NCBI RefSeq assembly: GCF_017352155.2
Contig: NZ_CP084319.1
Location: 62,001 to 126,000, forward strand
Length of the DNA: 64,000 nucleotides
Direction of reading: 5' to 3'
Origin: Haloterrigena alkaliphila
GTDB taxonomy: Archaea > Halobacteriota > Halobacteria > Halobacteriales > Natrialbaceae
The position numbers and the translations under genes are program-made. The notes under the pieces were generated by a model. The model worked only from the letters and a program-made list of their open reading frames with translations. It searched no databases and had not been told where the DNA came from. The first letter of the stretch is position 1; each line of letters begins with the position of its first letter. Shown here one piece after another: positions 46,644-54,807 of the stretch.

Positions 46644-47405
46644 TCACGACGACTCGCTCTCGACGGGGAGGCAGACGTCTCGGTCGAACGACGTCACGAG
46701 GCCTCGGGTGAATCGAGTCGTTTCCTCGAGCGCGTGCTCGAGTACCGCTCGCGCCGTCTCTTGGTGGTCCGGCGTGTCCGCCTTGTTGATTACGGGTGTG
46801 ACGACTGCGGTATCGGGCACGTGTCGTAGTCCCCCGTCGGGACTTGCGAGCACGGTGCCGATCGTTTCGGGCGTGATCGTGTCGCCGACGGAGAGGTCGG
46901 TGATCGCGGCGACGCGTTCGGGACGGTGAACGACGGCTTCGGCGAGCGGTTCGCCGACGGCGTGCACTGAGGCAACGGGGACGACGTGAGTCGCCTCGTC
47001 TGGAACCACCGGCTCGTCGGTTCCGGGGGCCTTGAACTCCCGCCGTCGAGCTCCATCGGCTTTGACGAGGAGCCAGTCGACGAACCCACGATCGAGAACC
47101 GACGTCAGCGGCTCGGGATCGAACCCGCGAACTTTCCGGTCGACTCGTTCGGGATCGGCGACCCATTCGCTCGCGAACGCGACCGGTGGCTCGACTTCGA
47201 GCAGCGCGTCCGGCAGTCGCTCGGCGTTCGTGACCGTCAGCGGCAGATCGGGTGGCGGCATCTGTGTCGTCGTCGTGAACCCGACGCCGTACCCCTGCTC
47301 GGTTCCTTCTGTCGCGAGTCGGTGCATGGCGGTCTTCTTGCCGCCGGCACCGACGAACGCGACGAGCGCTCGGTCGCCGAGGCCCAGCGCGGTCGACAGT
47401 TCCAT
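46644..47405 (-). CDS. yqeC: Selenium-dependent hydroxylase accessory protein YqeC
   Basis: A 253-residue P-loop protein. The nucleotide loop FVGAGGKKTAMHRLA is near residue 17, and LLVKADGARRREFKAPGTDEPVV near 115 is the conserved central motif; VITPVINKAD near 203 resembles a GTPase NKxD element. YqeC is one of the marker proteins proposed for selenium-dependent molybdenum hydroxylase systems because it co-occurs with orphan selD and yqeB. Its biochemical role is unproven. It is co-directional with mocA, and divergent from the tusA-selD pair across a 107-base gap. Confidence 0.88.
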   Translation of the reverse strand: MELSTALGLGDRALVAFVGAGGKKTAMHRLATEGTEQGYGVGFTTTTQMPPPDLPLTVTNAERLPDALLEVEPPVAFASEWVADPERVDRKVRGFDPEPLTSVLDRGFVDWLLVKADGARRREFKAPGTDEPVVPDEATHVVPVASVHAVGEPLAEAVVHRPERVAAITDLSVGDTITPETIGTVLASPDGGLRHVPDTAVVTPVINKADTPDHQETARAVLEHALEETTRFTRGLVTSFDRDVCLPVESESS

Positions 47406-47512
47406 ACCGTCACTGTGCGACGAGAGCGAAAATAGATTTGCCTCATCGGAGTGCGAGCCGCGGAGTAGATCGAGCCGATACTGTTTTGCGACTCACTCGC
47501 ATACGTCGACGC

Positions 47513-47761
47513 ATGACGCGAGTAGACGTGCGCGGAGAAATCTGTCCGCGGCCGGCGCTGATCGTCCGCCAGCAGCTCGCCGAACTGGAGACGGGCGACG
47601 AGTTACTCGTGCGAGGCGATTACCCCCCGGCGGAACGGAACCTCTGTCGAATGTGTCGCAAACGCGGGTTCACCGTCGCGAAGACCGAGGACGGAAGCGA
47701 CGAGAACGCGTTCGAGTTGCGCATCGAAGTGACCGACGACGCCGAGATTCCGGAGGCGTAG
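47513..47761 (+). CDS. TusA-like sulfur/selenium carrier, copy 2
   Basis: An 82-residue TusA/SirA-fold protein, MTRVDVRGEICPRPALIVRQ at the start with the nucleophilic Cys at residue 11 in a normal CPxP motif. The GDYPPAERNLCRMCRKRGF segment adds two further cysteines, one shared with copy 1. The gene ends three bases before selD begins, so the two are one transcript, which implicates this carrier directly in delivering selenium or sulfur to the SelD pathway. The start at 47513 avoids a basic upstream extension. Confidence 0.88.
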   Translation: MTRVDVRGEICPRPALIVRQQLAELETGDELLVRGDYPPAERNLCRMCRKRGFTVAKTEDGSDENAFELRIEVTDDAEIPEA

Positions 47762-47764
47762 TCG

Positions 47765-48808
47765 ATGAGCGACCGTTCCGACGACGGCACCGTACAGCTC
47801 ACCGAGTACGCCGACCTCCACGGCTGCTCCTGCAAGGTCGGTCAGAGCGATCTCGACGATCTCCTTCGGGACGCGGGGCTGACCGAATCTCGAGACGAAC
47901 TGCTGTTCGGCGTCGGCGAGGACGCCGCCGCGCGGCGACTGACCGACGATCTGGCGCTCGTTTCGACGGTCGATTTCTTCACGCCGATCATCGACGACCC
48001 CTACGACTTCGGTCGCGTCGCAGCGTGTAACGCCGCGAGCGACGCGTTCGCGACGGGGGCCGTCGACAACCTCGACTGTCTCGTCGTCCTCGGGCTCCCA
48101 CAGGAATTGACGGACACCGCCCCGAGGATCTTGGCCGGTATCGCCGATGCGATCGACGACATGGGCGGCGTGATCGCGGGCGGCCACACGATCGTCAGCC
48201 CGTGGCCGTTCGCCGGCGGTGCCATCTCTGCGACTGCACCGCCAGAGGCGCTGTTGCCGTCGCGGCAGGCGACGGCCGGAGACTCTCTCTACCTCACGAA
48301 ACCGCTCGGAACGCAGTCGGCGATGGGAGGACTGCGCGTTTCGGACGACGAGTTCGCCGACGTCGTCGCAGCGGCCACGGAACGGTCGGTTCAAACGATC
48401 GGCGACGAAGCGCTCGCCTGGATGACGACCCCGAACCGGGCCGCTGCAATGGCCAGTCGCGACGTCGCGACCGCGGCAACCGATATAACCGGGTTCGGTC
48501 TCGTCGGACAGGTGCAGGTCCTCGCCGACAACGCCGACGTGGGGATCGAGGTAACTAAGCTGCCGATCATCGAGGGAACCGACGACCTCTCGAGGCTGTT
48601 CGGGTACGGCCTCGAGGACGGCGAGAGCGCGGAAACCAGCGGCGGCTTGCTCCTGTCGGTCCCCGAGTCGCGGACTCCGACGCTCGAGTCCCGTCTCGAC
48701 GACGCTGACGTCTTCTACCGTCGTATCGGACGCGTCACCGACGGCGACGACGTGACGTTGCGCGATCCGACGATAGAACCGATCAGCCGGGAGAAACGAG
48801 ACAACTGA
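47765..48808 (+). CDS. selD: Selenide, water dikinase (selenophosphate synthase)
   Basis: A 347-residue AIR-synthase-superfamily enzyme. HGCSCKVGQSDL near residue 19 is the SelD catalytic loop, with Cys at 21 and 23 and Lys at 24 (Cys, not selenocysteine). DLALVSTVDFFTPIIDDPY near 60 and GGVIAGGHTIVSP near 137 are standard. It makes selenophosphate from selenide and ATP. No selA, selB, tRNA-Sec or selenouridine synthase gene is visible nearby. The surroundings (YqeC, YqeB, molybdenum hydroxylases) place it in the orphan-selD class devoted to a labile selenium cofactor. It converges on the xdhC-yqeB gene with a six-base gap. Confidence 0.94.
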   Translation: MSDRSDDGTVQLTEYADLHGCSCKVGQSDLDDLLRDAGLTESRDELLFGVGEDAAARRLTDDLALVSTVDFFTPIIDDPYDFGRVAACNAASDAFATGAVDNLDCLVVLGLPQELTDTAPRILAGIADAIDDMGGVIAGGHTIVSPWPFAGGAISATAPPEALLPSRQATAGDSLYLTKPLGTQSAMGGLRVSDDEFADVVAAATERSVQTIGDEALAWMTTPNRAAAMASRDVATAATDITGFGLVGQVQVLADNADVGIEVTKLPIIEGTDDLSRLFGYGLEDGESAETSGGLLLSVPESRTPTLESRLDDADVFYRRIGRVTDGDDVTLRDPTIEPISREKRDN

Positions 48809-48814
48809 CCGCCC

Positions 48815-50395
48815 TTAGCGGAGTTTCAGGACGGCCTCGAGGACGCCGCCGCCGAGACAGAGCGCTTTATCCGAAATTTTCGCCGGGTCGACGTCGTCGC
48901 CGCGCGGATCGATATCGCCGAGTTTCGTCCCTTCGTTGACCTCGAGTCCGCCGTGGACGAGACCGCGAACGAGGCCGTCGATTTCCGCGACCACGTCGGC
49001 GTTGCCGACGTGACCCACGGTCTCGCCCGCCGAAACGAGATCGCCGATTTCGACCACGGGCTCCCACAGCCCCTCATCCGGCGCGCGGAGGACCCGTTCG
49101 TGCGTGTAGCCGCGCCGTTCGCCCGGTTCGCCGTCGTACGGACTCGCCCGGCCGTCGTAGAAAACGCGACCTAACTCGTGGCCTCTGTCCGTCTCGACGA
49201 CGGTGTCGACGTCCTCGCCGGCTTCGAATCCGGGACCGAGACCGACGACCACGTCCGCGTCGTCGCGGCGGGTGCCCGTATCGGTCCGACCTTTCGCCAG
49301 TATCGCGTCGACGACCACGGCCGCATCGAGCGTCGCCGCGATCGAAGCCTCCGGGTCCTCGAGGACCGGTACCGCATCGTCCTCGAGTATCTCGATCGCC
49401 TCGTCCACGTCGGCCGCTCGGCGGCCGACGACGCCTTCGATCGAAACCTCGTCTTCGTACATCGCAGCCGCGAACGCCACCTTCCGTCGAACGACGGTCG
49501 GTCGCTCGACCTCGGTCACCACGACCGGATACCCGGCCTGGTGCAGTCGGTAGACGACGCCGCTTCCGAGGTCGCCGCCGCCCCGGACGACGACGAGGTC
49601 GTCGAGATTCAGTCGCGTCGCGCGCTGTCCGTCAGCACCGTACCGATCCATGTTCACCTCCGAGAGGATCGCCAGCGCGACGTCTTCCGGGCCGCTCCCG
49701 CCGAGATCGAGCCCGACTGGTGCCCTGACCCGCGCGAGTTGTCGCCGGCTGTACCCCTCCTCGGCGAGCGAATCGACGACGTGTTCCGCCTTCGTGTCGC
49801 TGGCGACGAGGCCGACGTAGCCGGCGTTTCCGTCGAGCGCCGCCGCGACGGCGCGCTGATCGAACGTCCCGCTGCGCGTCGCCACCGCGACCGATGTTTC
49901 GGCCGTCATCGGGAGCTCGGACAGCGTTTCCCCGTACTCTCCGTGGATGACGTTCGTGTCGTTCGGGAACGCATCAGGGTCGGCGTACTCCTCGCGGTCG
50001 TCGATCACCGTAACGTCGTACCCCAACTGCTCCGCCAGCGCCGCGAGTTCGACGCTGATGTGGCCGCCACCGGCGATGTAGAGGCGTGCCCGTCCGCGAA
50101 TTCGTTCGATGAAGACGTCCATCGAGCCGCCACAGACCATGCCGGTGTTCCCGCCGGGCTCGAGTTCGTACGTTCGAACGCCGGAGTCGACCTCACCGTC
50201 CAGCACTGCTCGCGCGTCCTCGACGGCGAGGTGTTCGACCGTTCCGCCGCCGATCGTGCCGTAGTCGCCGTCCGCGGTGACGAGCATTCGATCCCCGACG
50301 TCCCTGGGTGCGCTCCCGTCCTTGTCGACGATCGTCAGCATCGCAGCCGGCTCGCCGTCGTCGACCAGTTCGGTGACTCGTTCGAACACGCTCAT
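48815..50395 (-). CDS. yqeB: XdhC-YqeB fusion, selenium-dependent molybdenum hydroxylase maturation protein
   Basis: A 526-residue fusion. The N-terminal 250 residues are XdhC/CoxI-like: MLTIVDKDGSAPRDVGDRML, GTIGGGTVEH, and an NAD-like loop LYIAGGGHISVELA near residue 131. From about residue 260 the YqeB/EF2563 family follows: LVVVRGGGDLGSGVVYRLHQ, EVERPTVVRRKVAFA, and a C-terminal GLGPGFEAG plus the DKALCLGGGVLEAVL tail. XdhC sulfurates and inserts the molybdenum cofactor, and YqeB is a marker of selenium-dependent hydroxylases, so the fusion suggests one protein handles both cofactor insertion and selenium loading. It is translationally coupled to the DsrH-like gene upstream (ATGA overlap). 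Confidence 0.9.
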   Translation of the reverse strand: MSVFERVTELVDDGEPAAMLTIVDKDGSAPRDVGDRMLVTADGDYGTIGGGTVEHLAVEDARAVLDGEVDSGVRTYELEPGGNTGMVCGGSMDVFIERIRGRARLYIAGGGHISVELAALAEQLGYDVTVIDDREEYADPDAFPNDTNVIHGEYGETLSELPMTAETSVAVATRSGTFDQRAVAAALDGNAGYVGLVASDTKAEHVVDSLAEEGYSRRQLARVRAPVGLDLGGSGPEDVALAILSEVNMDRYGADGQRATRLNLDDLVVVRGGGDLGSGVVYRLHQAGYPVVVTEVERPTVVRRKVAFAAAMYEDEVSIEGVVGRRAADVDEAIEILEDDAVPVLEDPEASIAATLDAAVVVDAILAKGRTDTGTRRDDADVVVGLGPGFEAGEDVDTVVETDRGHELGRVFYDGRASPYDGEPGERRGYTHERVLRAPDEGLWEPVVEIGDLVSAGETVGHVGNADVVAEIDGLVRGLVHGGLEVNEGTKLGDIDPRGDDVDPAKISDKALCLGGGVLEAVLKLR

Positions 50396-50637
50396 ACGAA
50401 GTTTTTCACCTCGTTCTCGACTATCAGGTCGATTAAATCGTCGTACGTGATCTCCTCGATTTCCTCGGGGAGGTCGACGCCGCGGACGGCGACGTCTTTC
50501 TCGACGGCGTAGAGTTCCGCGTCGAGCGCCGGAGACAGGAACACGCCGTCCTGTACGAGGACGACGCGTGCCTCCGGGTCGTCCGCCGCAGTTCGAAGTC
50601 CGATATCCGCCATGGGTTCGTCTATCAGGTATAGCAT
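50392..50637 (-). CDS. DsrH/TusB-like small protein
   Basis: An 81-residue protein starting MLYLIDEPMADIGLRTAA, with VLVQDGVFLSPAL near residue 27 and a C-terminal helix YDDLIDLIVENEVKNFV. This matches the short DsrH/TusB fold that forms a hexamer with DsrE and DsrF in sulfur-relay complexes. It has no cysteine in the DsrH active-site position, so it may be structural. It is the last of three consecutive DsrE-fold genes and overlaps the yqeB start by four bases. Confidence 0.75.
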   Translation of the reverse strand: MLYLIDEPMADIGLRTAADDPEARVVLVQDGVFLSPALDAELYAVEKDVAVRGVDLPEEIEEITYDDLIDLIVENEVKNFV

Positions 50638-50639
50638 GG

Positions 50640-50993
50640 TTAGAAGTCCAGAACGCAATCGGCGTCCCGAATGCGCGCCGAAACCTCGTCGCCGGCGCGA
50701 ACGGTCACGTCGTCGGCGATCTCGTCGGCGGAGATACCGCGCTCCGTCATCGCGGCGGCGTCGGCGATCATCGTTCCGTCCTGTTCCCGCAGATCGGCGA
50801 CGTGGCCCGGCATGTTCAGCGCGTCTCGGTCGACGTCGCTTCGGGCGGCGTAGGTGCCGTCTTCCGTGAAGACGACCGTGACGTCGTGCTGGTCGAACCC
50901 CGCGGCGACGCCCCGCGCCGCTCGCAGCCCCTCCGGGACGTGCACGCGTCCGTACGGCGCTCGAGTCAGTAACACGACGACGTCGCGTTTCAT
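50640..50993 (-). CDS. DsrF/TusC-like protein
   Basis: A 117-residue DsrE-fold protein: MKRDVVVLLTRAPYGRVHVP at the N-terminus, VTVVFTEDGTYAARSDVDRD in the middle and a C-terminal ARIRDADCVLDF. The RAPYG element is shared with DsrF/TusC. It is translated directly after the DsrE-like gene (ATGA overlap) and two bases before the DsrH-like gene. Together the three give an operon equivalent to dsrEFH/tusDCB, encoded between yqeB and the first hydroxylase. Confidence 0.78.
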   Translation of the reverse strand: MKRDVVVLLTRAPYGRVHVPEGLRAARGVAAGFDQHDVTVVFTEDGTYAARSDVDRDALNMPGHVADLREQDGTMIADAAAMTERGISADEIADDVTVRAGDEVSARIRDADCVLDF

Positions 50994-51361
50994 AGCGATA
51001 TCACTCGGTCCGCGTCGCCGATCATGTCCGCCAGATCCGGGAGGAGTCCGACCTCGACGCCGTCCGGATAGTCGTCCGGCGCGTCGATACCGCGGGCGTC
51101 GACGCAGAGGCCACAACAGATCACTTCGGCTCCATCAGCGATGAGTTCCTGAAACTTCTCCGTCGGCATCTCGTCGTAGAGGCCGGTGTCCGAACAGTCG
51201 GGAAACGTCTGTCCGTCGACGGGCACGAGTGCCCCGTCGAGGTAGTGAAAGAACGAAACTTCGTGGCCTTTCCCGAGCGCCGCCTTTCCGAGTTCGTACG
51301 CCGTTCGCCAGCGCTCGCTGTCGAAGGGCCCGCCGGTCAGTAGAATCCCGATGGAAGCCAT
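50990..51361 (-). CDS. DsrE/TusD-like protein
   Basis: A 123-residue DsrE-fold protein. MASIGILLTGGPFDSERWRT leads into the family fold, and EVICCGLCVDARGI near residue 82 has three cysteines, the last of which aligns with the TusD/DsrE sulfur-accepting Cys (CxxxRG context). It is the first gene of the trio. In TusBCD and DsrEFH this subunit receives sulfur from TusA or hands it on. Beside selD and tusA it is a candidate selenium/sulfur acceptor. Confidence 0.8.
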   Translation of the reverse strand: MASIGILLTGGPFDSERWRTAYELGKAALGKGHEVSFFHYLDGALVPVDGQTFPDCSDTGLYDEMPTEKFQELIADGAEVICCGLCVDARGIDAPDDYPDGVEVGLLPDLADMIGDADRVISL

Positions 51362-51471
51362 GCTCTACCATAGCGGAGTAGCGATAATAATAGTTCGGAC
51401 GACTCCGGTACGCCTCGAGAGATTCGGGGCGGGAGACGGTATTTCGGAAGACAGCGTCGTACTAACGGCGA

Positions 51472-53931
51472 CTAGTCGTCGCGTTCGTCGAGGGCCCGTT
51501 TGATGTCGTCGGCCGTGACGGGAAGGGAGTCGACGCGGACGCCGACGGCGTCACGGATCGCGTTGCTGAGCGCCGGCGGAACGCCGTTCGTGGGGAGCTC
51601 GGCGATCGACTTCGCGCCGAACGGCCCGGTCGGTTCGTGCGTTTCGACGATAATCGTCTCCATCGGCGGGTGATCGGTCGTTCGCGGCATTCCGTACTGC
51701 CGGAAACCGAGCACCTCCGGATTCCCCTCGTCGTCGAACTCCAGTCCGCCGCTGGTGGCGTACTCGAGGCTCATGTGCTCACCACCCTCGATCTGCCCTT
51801 CGACGAGCGCGGGGTTGATTGCAACGCCGCAGTCGGCGGCGAACGCCATTTCGTTGATCTCGTACTCGCCGGTTTCTTCGTTCACGGTCACGTCGACGAA
51901 CTGGGCGCCGTACGGCGGCGGACTTTCGTCCGTCGAGTGATTACCCTTGCCGAGGATGTGTTCGCGGTCGTCGTGGCCGTACGTCGCTTCGTACCCGATC
52001 TCCTCCAGCGACACGCCGTCGCCGGTCACCTCGCTGTACACCTGCCCGTCGCCCGTCTTCAGGTTCTCGACGGATTCGTCGAGCATCTTCGACCCCCAGT
52101 GAACGAGCCGCTCCCGCGCGTCCTCGGCCGCTTCCTTGACGGCTTGACCGCTGATGTAGGTCGTCGAGGAGGCGTACGCGCCGTAGTCGAACGGCGTCAG
52201 GTCGGTGTCCGAGGAGATGACGACGATATCCGCGGGCTCACAGCCCAGAACCTCCGCGGCGACCTGGCTGAACATCGTGTCGGAGCCGGTGCCGGTGTCG
52301 ACGCCGCCGACCTGGAGGTGGAACGAGCCGTCCTCGTTCATCTTGATCTGGGCCGCGCCGAGTTCCCGCCCGGCGACGCCGCTGCCCTGGGCGATCATCG
52401 CCATTCCGACGCCACGGTGGCGGTGTGGCTCCGCGGGCTGCTCGATATCGTCGTAGCCGATGGCCTCCTTCCCGCGCTCGATGCACTCGCGGAGTCCGCA
52501 CGACCGTATCTCCCGGCTGAACCGCTCGCCGTCTTTCAGTATGGTGACGTTCCGGTCGATATCGCCCTCTCGAACGGCGTTGCGTTTGCGGAACTCGATC
52601 GGATCGAAGTCCAGCCGGCGCGCGACCTCGTCCATGTGCGACTCGACCGCGAAATGGCCCTGCGGGGCGCCGTATCCGCGCATCGCCGCACCCATCGGCA
52701 GGTTCGTGTGGACGACGTCGCCCTCGAACCTGACGTTCGGAACGCGCGGATACAGCGGGAGCGGTTTCGTTCCGACGTTGGTCGCGACGGTCATCCCGTG
52801 GGTGCCGTACGCCCCCGAGTTCGACAGCGTGTACAGCTCCATCGCCTCGAGCGTTCCGTCCTCGTCCACCGCTGTCCGCATGCGCATCTGCATCGGATGG
52901 CGAAACCGGAGCGCGTAGAACTCCTCGCGGCGGGTCATCTCCAGCTTGACCGGCCGGTCGGCCGCCAGATGGAGTGCGAACGCGATCGGTTCGATCGCCA
53001 TCTCCTGTTTCGCGCCGAACCCGGCCCCGATGCGCGGTTTCGTGACGCGGACGTCGCGAATGGGAACGTCGAACAGATGCGCGATCTGCCGACGGGTGTG
53101 GAACGGAACCTGCGTCGCGGTGATGAACGAGTACCGGTCGTCCTCGTCCGTGTGGACGATCGTCGTGTGGGGTTCGGGGACACAGTGTGACTGGTACGGT
53201 GTTTCCCATTCCGTCTCGATCACCCGGTCGTCGTCCGTTCGATCGAACGCCCGTTCGACGTCGCCTCGCTCGCCCTCGAAGTGAGACTCGAGGTTCCGCT
53301 CGTAGTCGGCACCGCGCTGTTTGTTCTCGACCTCGTCGGGATCGAATAACTGTGGCGCGTCCGGATCCGTCGCCGTCTCGGGGTCGAGGACGGGTTCCAG
53401 TTCCTCGTATTCGACGTCGATCGTCCGCGCGGCGCGGTCGGCCGTCTCCGCGTCCGTTGCGGCGATCGCTGCGATGGGATCGCCGACGTATCGAACGTGT
53501 TCCCTGAGCACGCGCAGATCCCACGGACTCGGTTCGGGGTAGGACTGGCCCGAACTCGAGTACGCTTTGTCGGGCACGACGTCGTCCCACGGCGTGATCA
53601 CAGCGTGCACGCCGTCCATCGCTTCGGCCTCGCTCGTATCGAGGTCACGGACGTAGCCGTGTGCGATTTCGCTTCGGATCACTTTCCCTTCGGCGAGCTC
53701 CGGGAATCGATCGCGGTAATCGGCCGTGTAACGGGCCTCCCCGGTGACGATCTTTCGAGCGTCGTCTTTCTCGACGTCCTCGGTCAGATGTTCGCGCTCG
53801 TCCCGGGATTTCCGGTCGTCCGCAGCCACCTCACTCTCCCCCGGAAACGCGTCCGCTTCCGTGGCCTCCTCCTCCGCCCGATCGCCGTCGGGTCTCTCGT
53901 TCCGTCCCGGTGTCTCTTCCAGATTGCTCAT
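51472..53931 (-). CDS. Molybdenum hydroxylase large subunit (XDH family), paralogue 1
   Basis: An 819-residue molybdopterin-binding subunit of the xanthine dehydrogenase family, in the selenium-dependent group by context. An acidic linker of about 55 residues precedes the DARKIVTGEARYTADY start of the a/b-hammerhead domain. VTKPRIGAGFGAKQEMA near residue 290 is the first cofactor loop, AMRGYGAPQGHFAVE near 415 the second, and GAKSIAELPTNGVPPA near 775 carries the catalytic Glu (about residue 778). It should hydroxylate a purine or related N-heterocycle. It is coupled by ATGA overlap to its [2Fe-2S] subunit gene. No FAD subunit gene accompanies it. Confidence 0.92.
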   Translation of the reverse strand: MSNLEETPGRNERPDGDRAEEEATEADAFPGESEVAADDRKSRDEREHLTEDVEKDDARKIVTGEARYTADYRDRFPELAEGKVIRSEIAHGYVRDLDTSEAEAMDGVHAVITPWDDVVPDKAYSSSGQSYPEPSPWDLRVLREHVRYVGDPIAAIAATDAETADRAARTIDVEYEELEPVLDPETATDPDAPQLFDPDEVENKQRGADYERNLESHFEGERGDVERAFDRTDDDRVIETEWETPYQSHCVPEPHTTIVHTDEDDRYSFITATQVPFHTRRQIAHLFDVPIRDVRVTKPRIGAGFGAKQEMAIEPIAFALHLAADRPVKLEMTRREEFYALRFRHPMQMRMRTAVDEDGTLEAMELYTLSNSGAYGTHGMTVATNVGTKPLPLYPRVPNVRFEGDVVHTNLPMGAAMRGYGAPQGHFAVESHMDEVARRLDFDPIEFRKRNAVREGDIDRNVTILKDGERFSREIRSCGLRECIERGKEAIGYDDIEQPAEPHRHRGVGMAMIAQGSGVAGRELGAAQIKMNEDGSFHLQVGGVDTGTGSDTMFSQVAAEVLGCEPADIVVISSDTDLTPFDYGAYASSTTYISGQAVKEAAEDARERLVHWGSKMLDESVENLKTGDGQVYSEVTGDGVSLEEIGYEATYGHDDREHILGKGNHSTDESPPPYGAQFVDVTVNEETGEYEINEMAFAADCGVAINPALVEGQIEGGEHMSLEYATSGGLEFDDEGNPEVLGFRQYGMPRTTDHPPMETIIVETHEPTGPFGAKSIAELPTNGVPPALSNAIRDAVGVRVDSLPVTADDIKRALDERDD

Positions 53932-54473
53932 TTCGATCGGCCCTCCTCACGGGGGCAAGTCGAGGGGAACTCCTCGCAGCGGCTTTCCCCGCCGTCTGCC
54001 GCCACGGTCTGCTCACCGTCCATCCGGTCCGCGGCGTCGAGAACCGCTTCGACGATCTTCTTGTAGCCGGTACACCGGCAGAGGTTGTCCGCCAGCGCTT
54101 CCCGCACCTCCGTCTCGGTCGGATCCGGGTTCGTCTCCAGTAGCGCCTTCGAACGCATGATCATGCCCGGGATACAGAAGCCACATTGGAGCGCCGAGTT
54201 GTCAACGAACGCCTGCTGAAGCGGGTGGAGATCGCTCTGCGACCCCAGTCCTTCGATCGTTTCCACCGTCGATCCGGCGACTTTCGCGGCCGGCGTGACA
54301 CAGGACATCGCCGGTTCGCCGTCGATTTGGACCGTGCACATCCCGCACGCGCCCGTATCACAGCCGCGTTTCGGGCCGGTGTAGCCGTTTCGCCGCAGTA
54401 CGTCCAGCAAGACGTCCGATTTCTCCGCTTCGAACGTCCGTCGTTGGCCGTTTAGCTCTAGTTCGAGTTGCAT
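53928..54473 (-). CDS. Hydroxylase [2Fe-2S] subunit, paralogue 1
   Basis: A 181-residue CoxS/XdhC-type small subunit. The plant-type cluster has Cys at 38, 43, 46 and 58 (GCDTGACGMC and later SC). The second cluster has Cys at 97, 100, 132 and 134 (QCGFCIPGM, LCRCTGY). The start at 54473 (MQLELELNG) is chosen over 54482, three codons upstream. It carries electrons away from the molybdenum centre of paralogue 1. It has a Ser/Cys-rich acidic tail after residue 155. It is the first gene of the two-gene operon. Confidence 0.93.
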   Translation of the reverse strand: MQLELELNGQRRTFEAEKSDVLLDVLRRNGYTGPKRGCDTGACGMCTVQIDGEPAMSCVTPAAKVAGSTVETIEGLGSQSDLHPLQQAFVDNSALQCGFCIPGMIMRSKALLETNPDPTETEVREALADNLCRCTGYKKIVEAVLDAADRMDGEQTVAADGGESRCEEFPSTCPREEGRSK

Positions 54474-54807
54474 GAGTCTCATCGTGGGAGAGAGACCCTC
54501 CCTTCCTCCGAGTATCGGTCTCGAGAACCTAAATAGCTACTCCGAAGTGTGACGATAGCGGTCGGAAGCGAAAGAGAGAATCGCCGGCGAACGGACGATA
54601 TCGCGAATCAGCGGCCATTTGCGAGTGAATCGGTCGTCCGAGCGGGCGTACTCGTCGACAGTGCCGAACTGCCAAGCGAACGCGGCCGAGACAACGTCGC
54701 GTGGAACGGGGACCGATCCTCCCACAGCGGGCAAACGCCGCCACATTTTCCACGCGAACGGGACACACCAGTACGTTAATCCCGAGCCGTCGAAAACTCG
54801 AGACGGT
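54474..54807. other. Divergent intergenic region
   Basis: About 330 bases between the [2Fe-2S] gene 1 (minus) and pdxS (plus). No gene recognised; it should hold both promoters. Confidence 0.5.

Noticed and set aside
45886-47166. Long upstream extension of the mocA frame
   Set aside because: The extra N-terminal part is arginine-rich shadow of yqeC. ATG 46530 gives the normal family length.
47765-48808. Possible selenocysteine in SelD or the hydroxylases
   Set aside because: SelD has Cys in the catalytic loop, and no in-frame TGA interrupts SelD or either hydroxylase large subunit.
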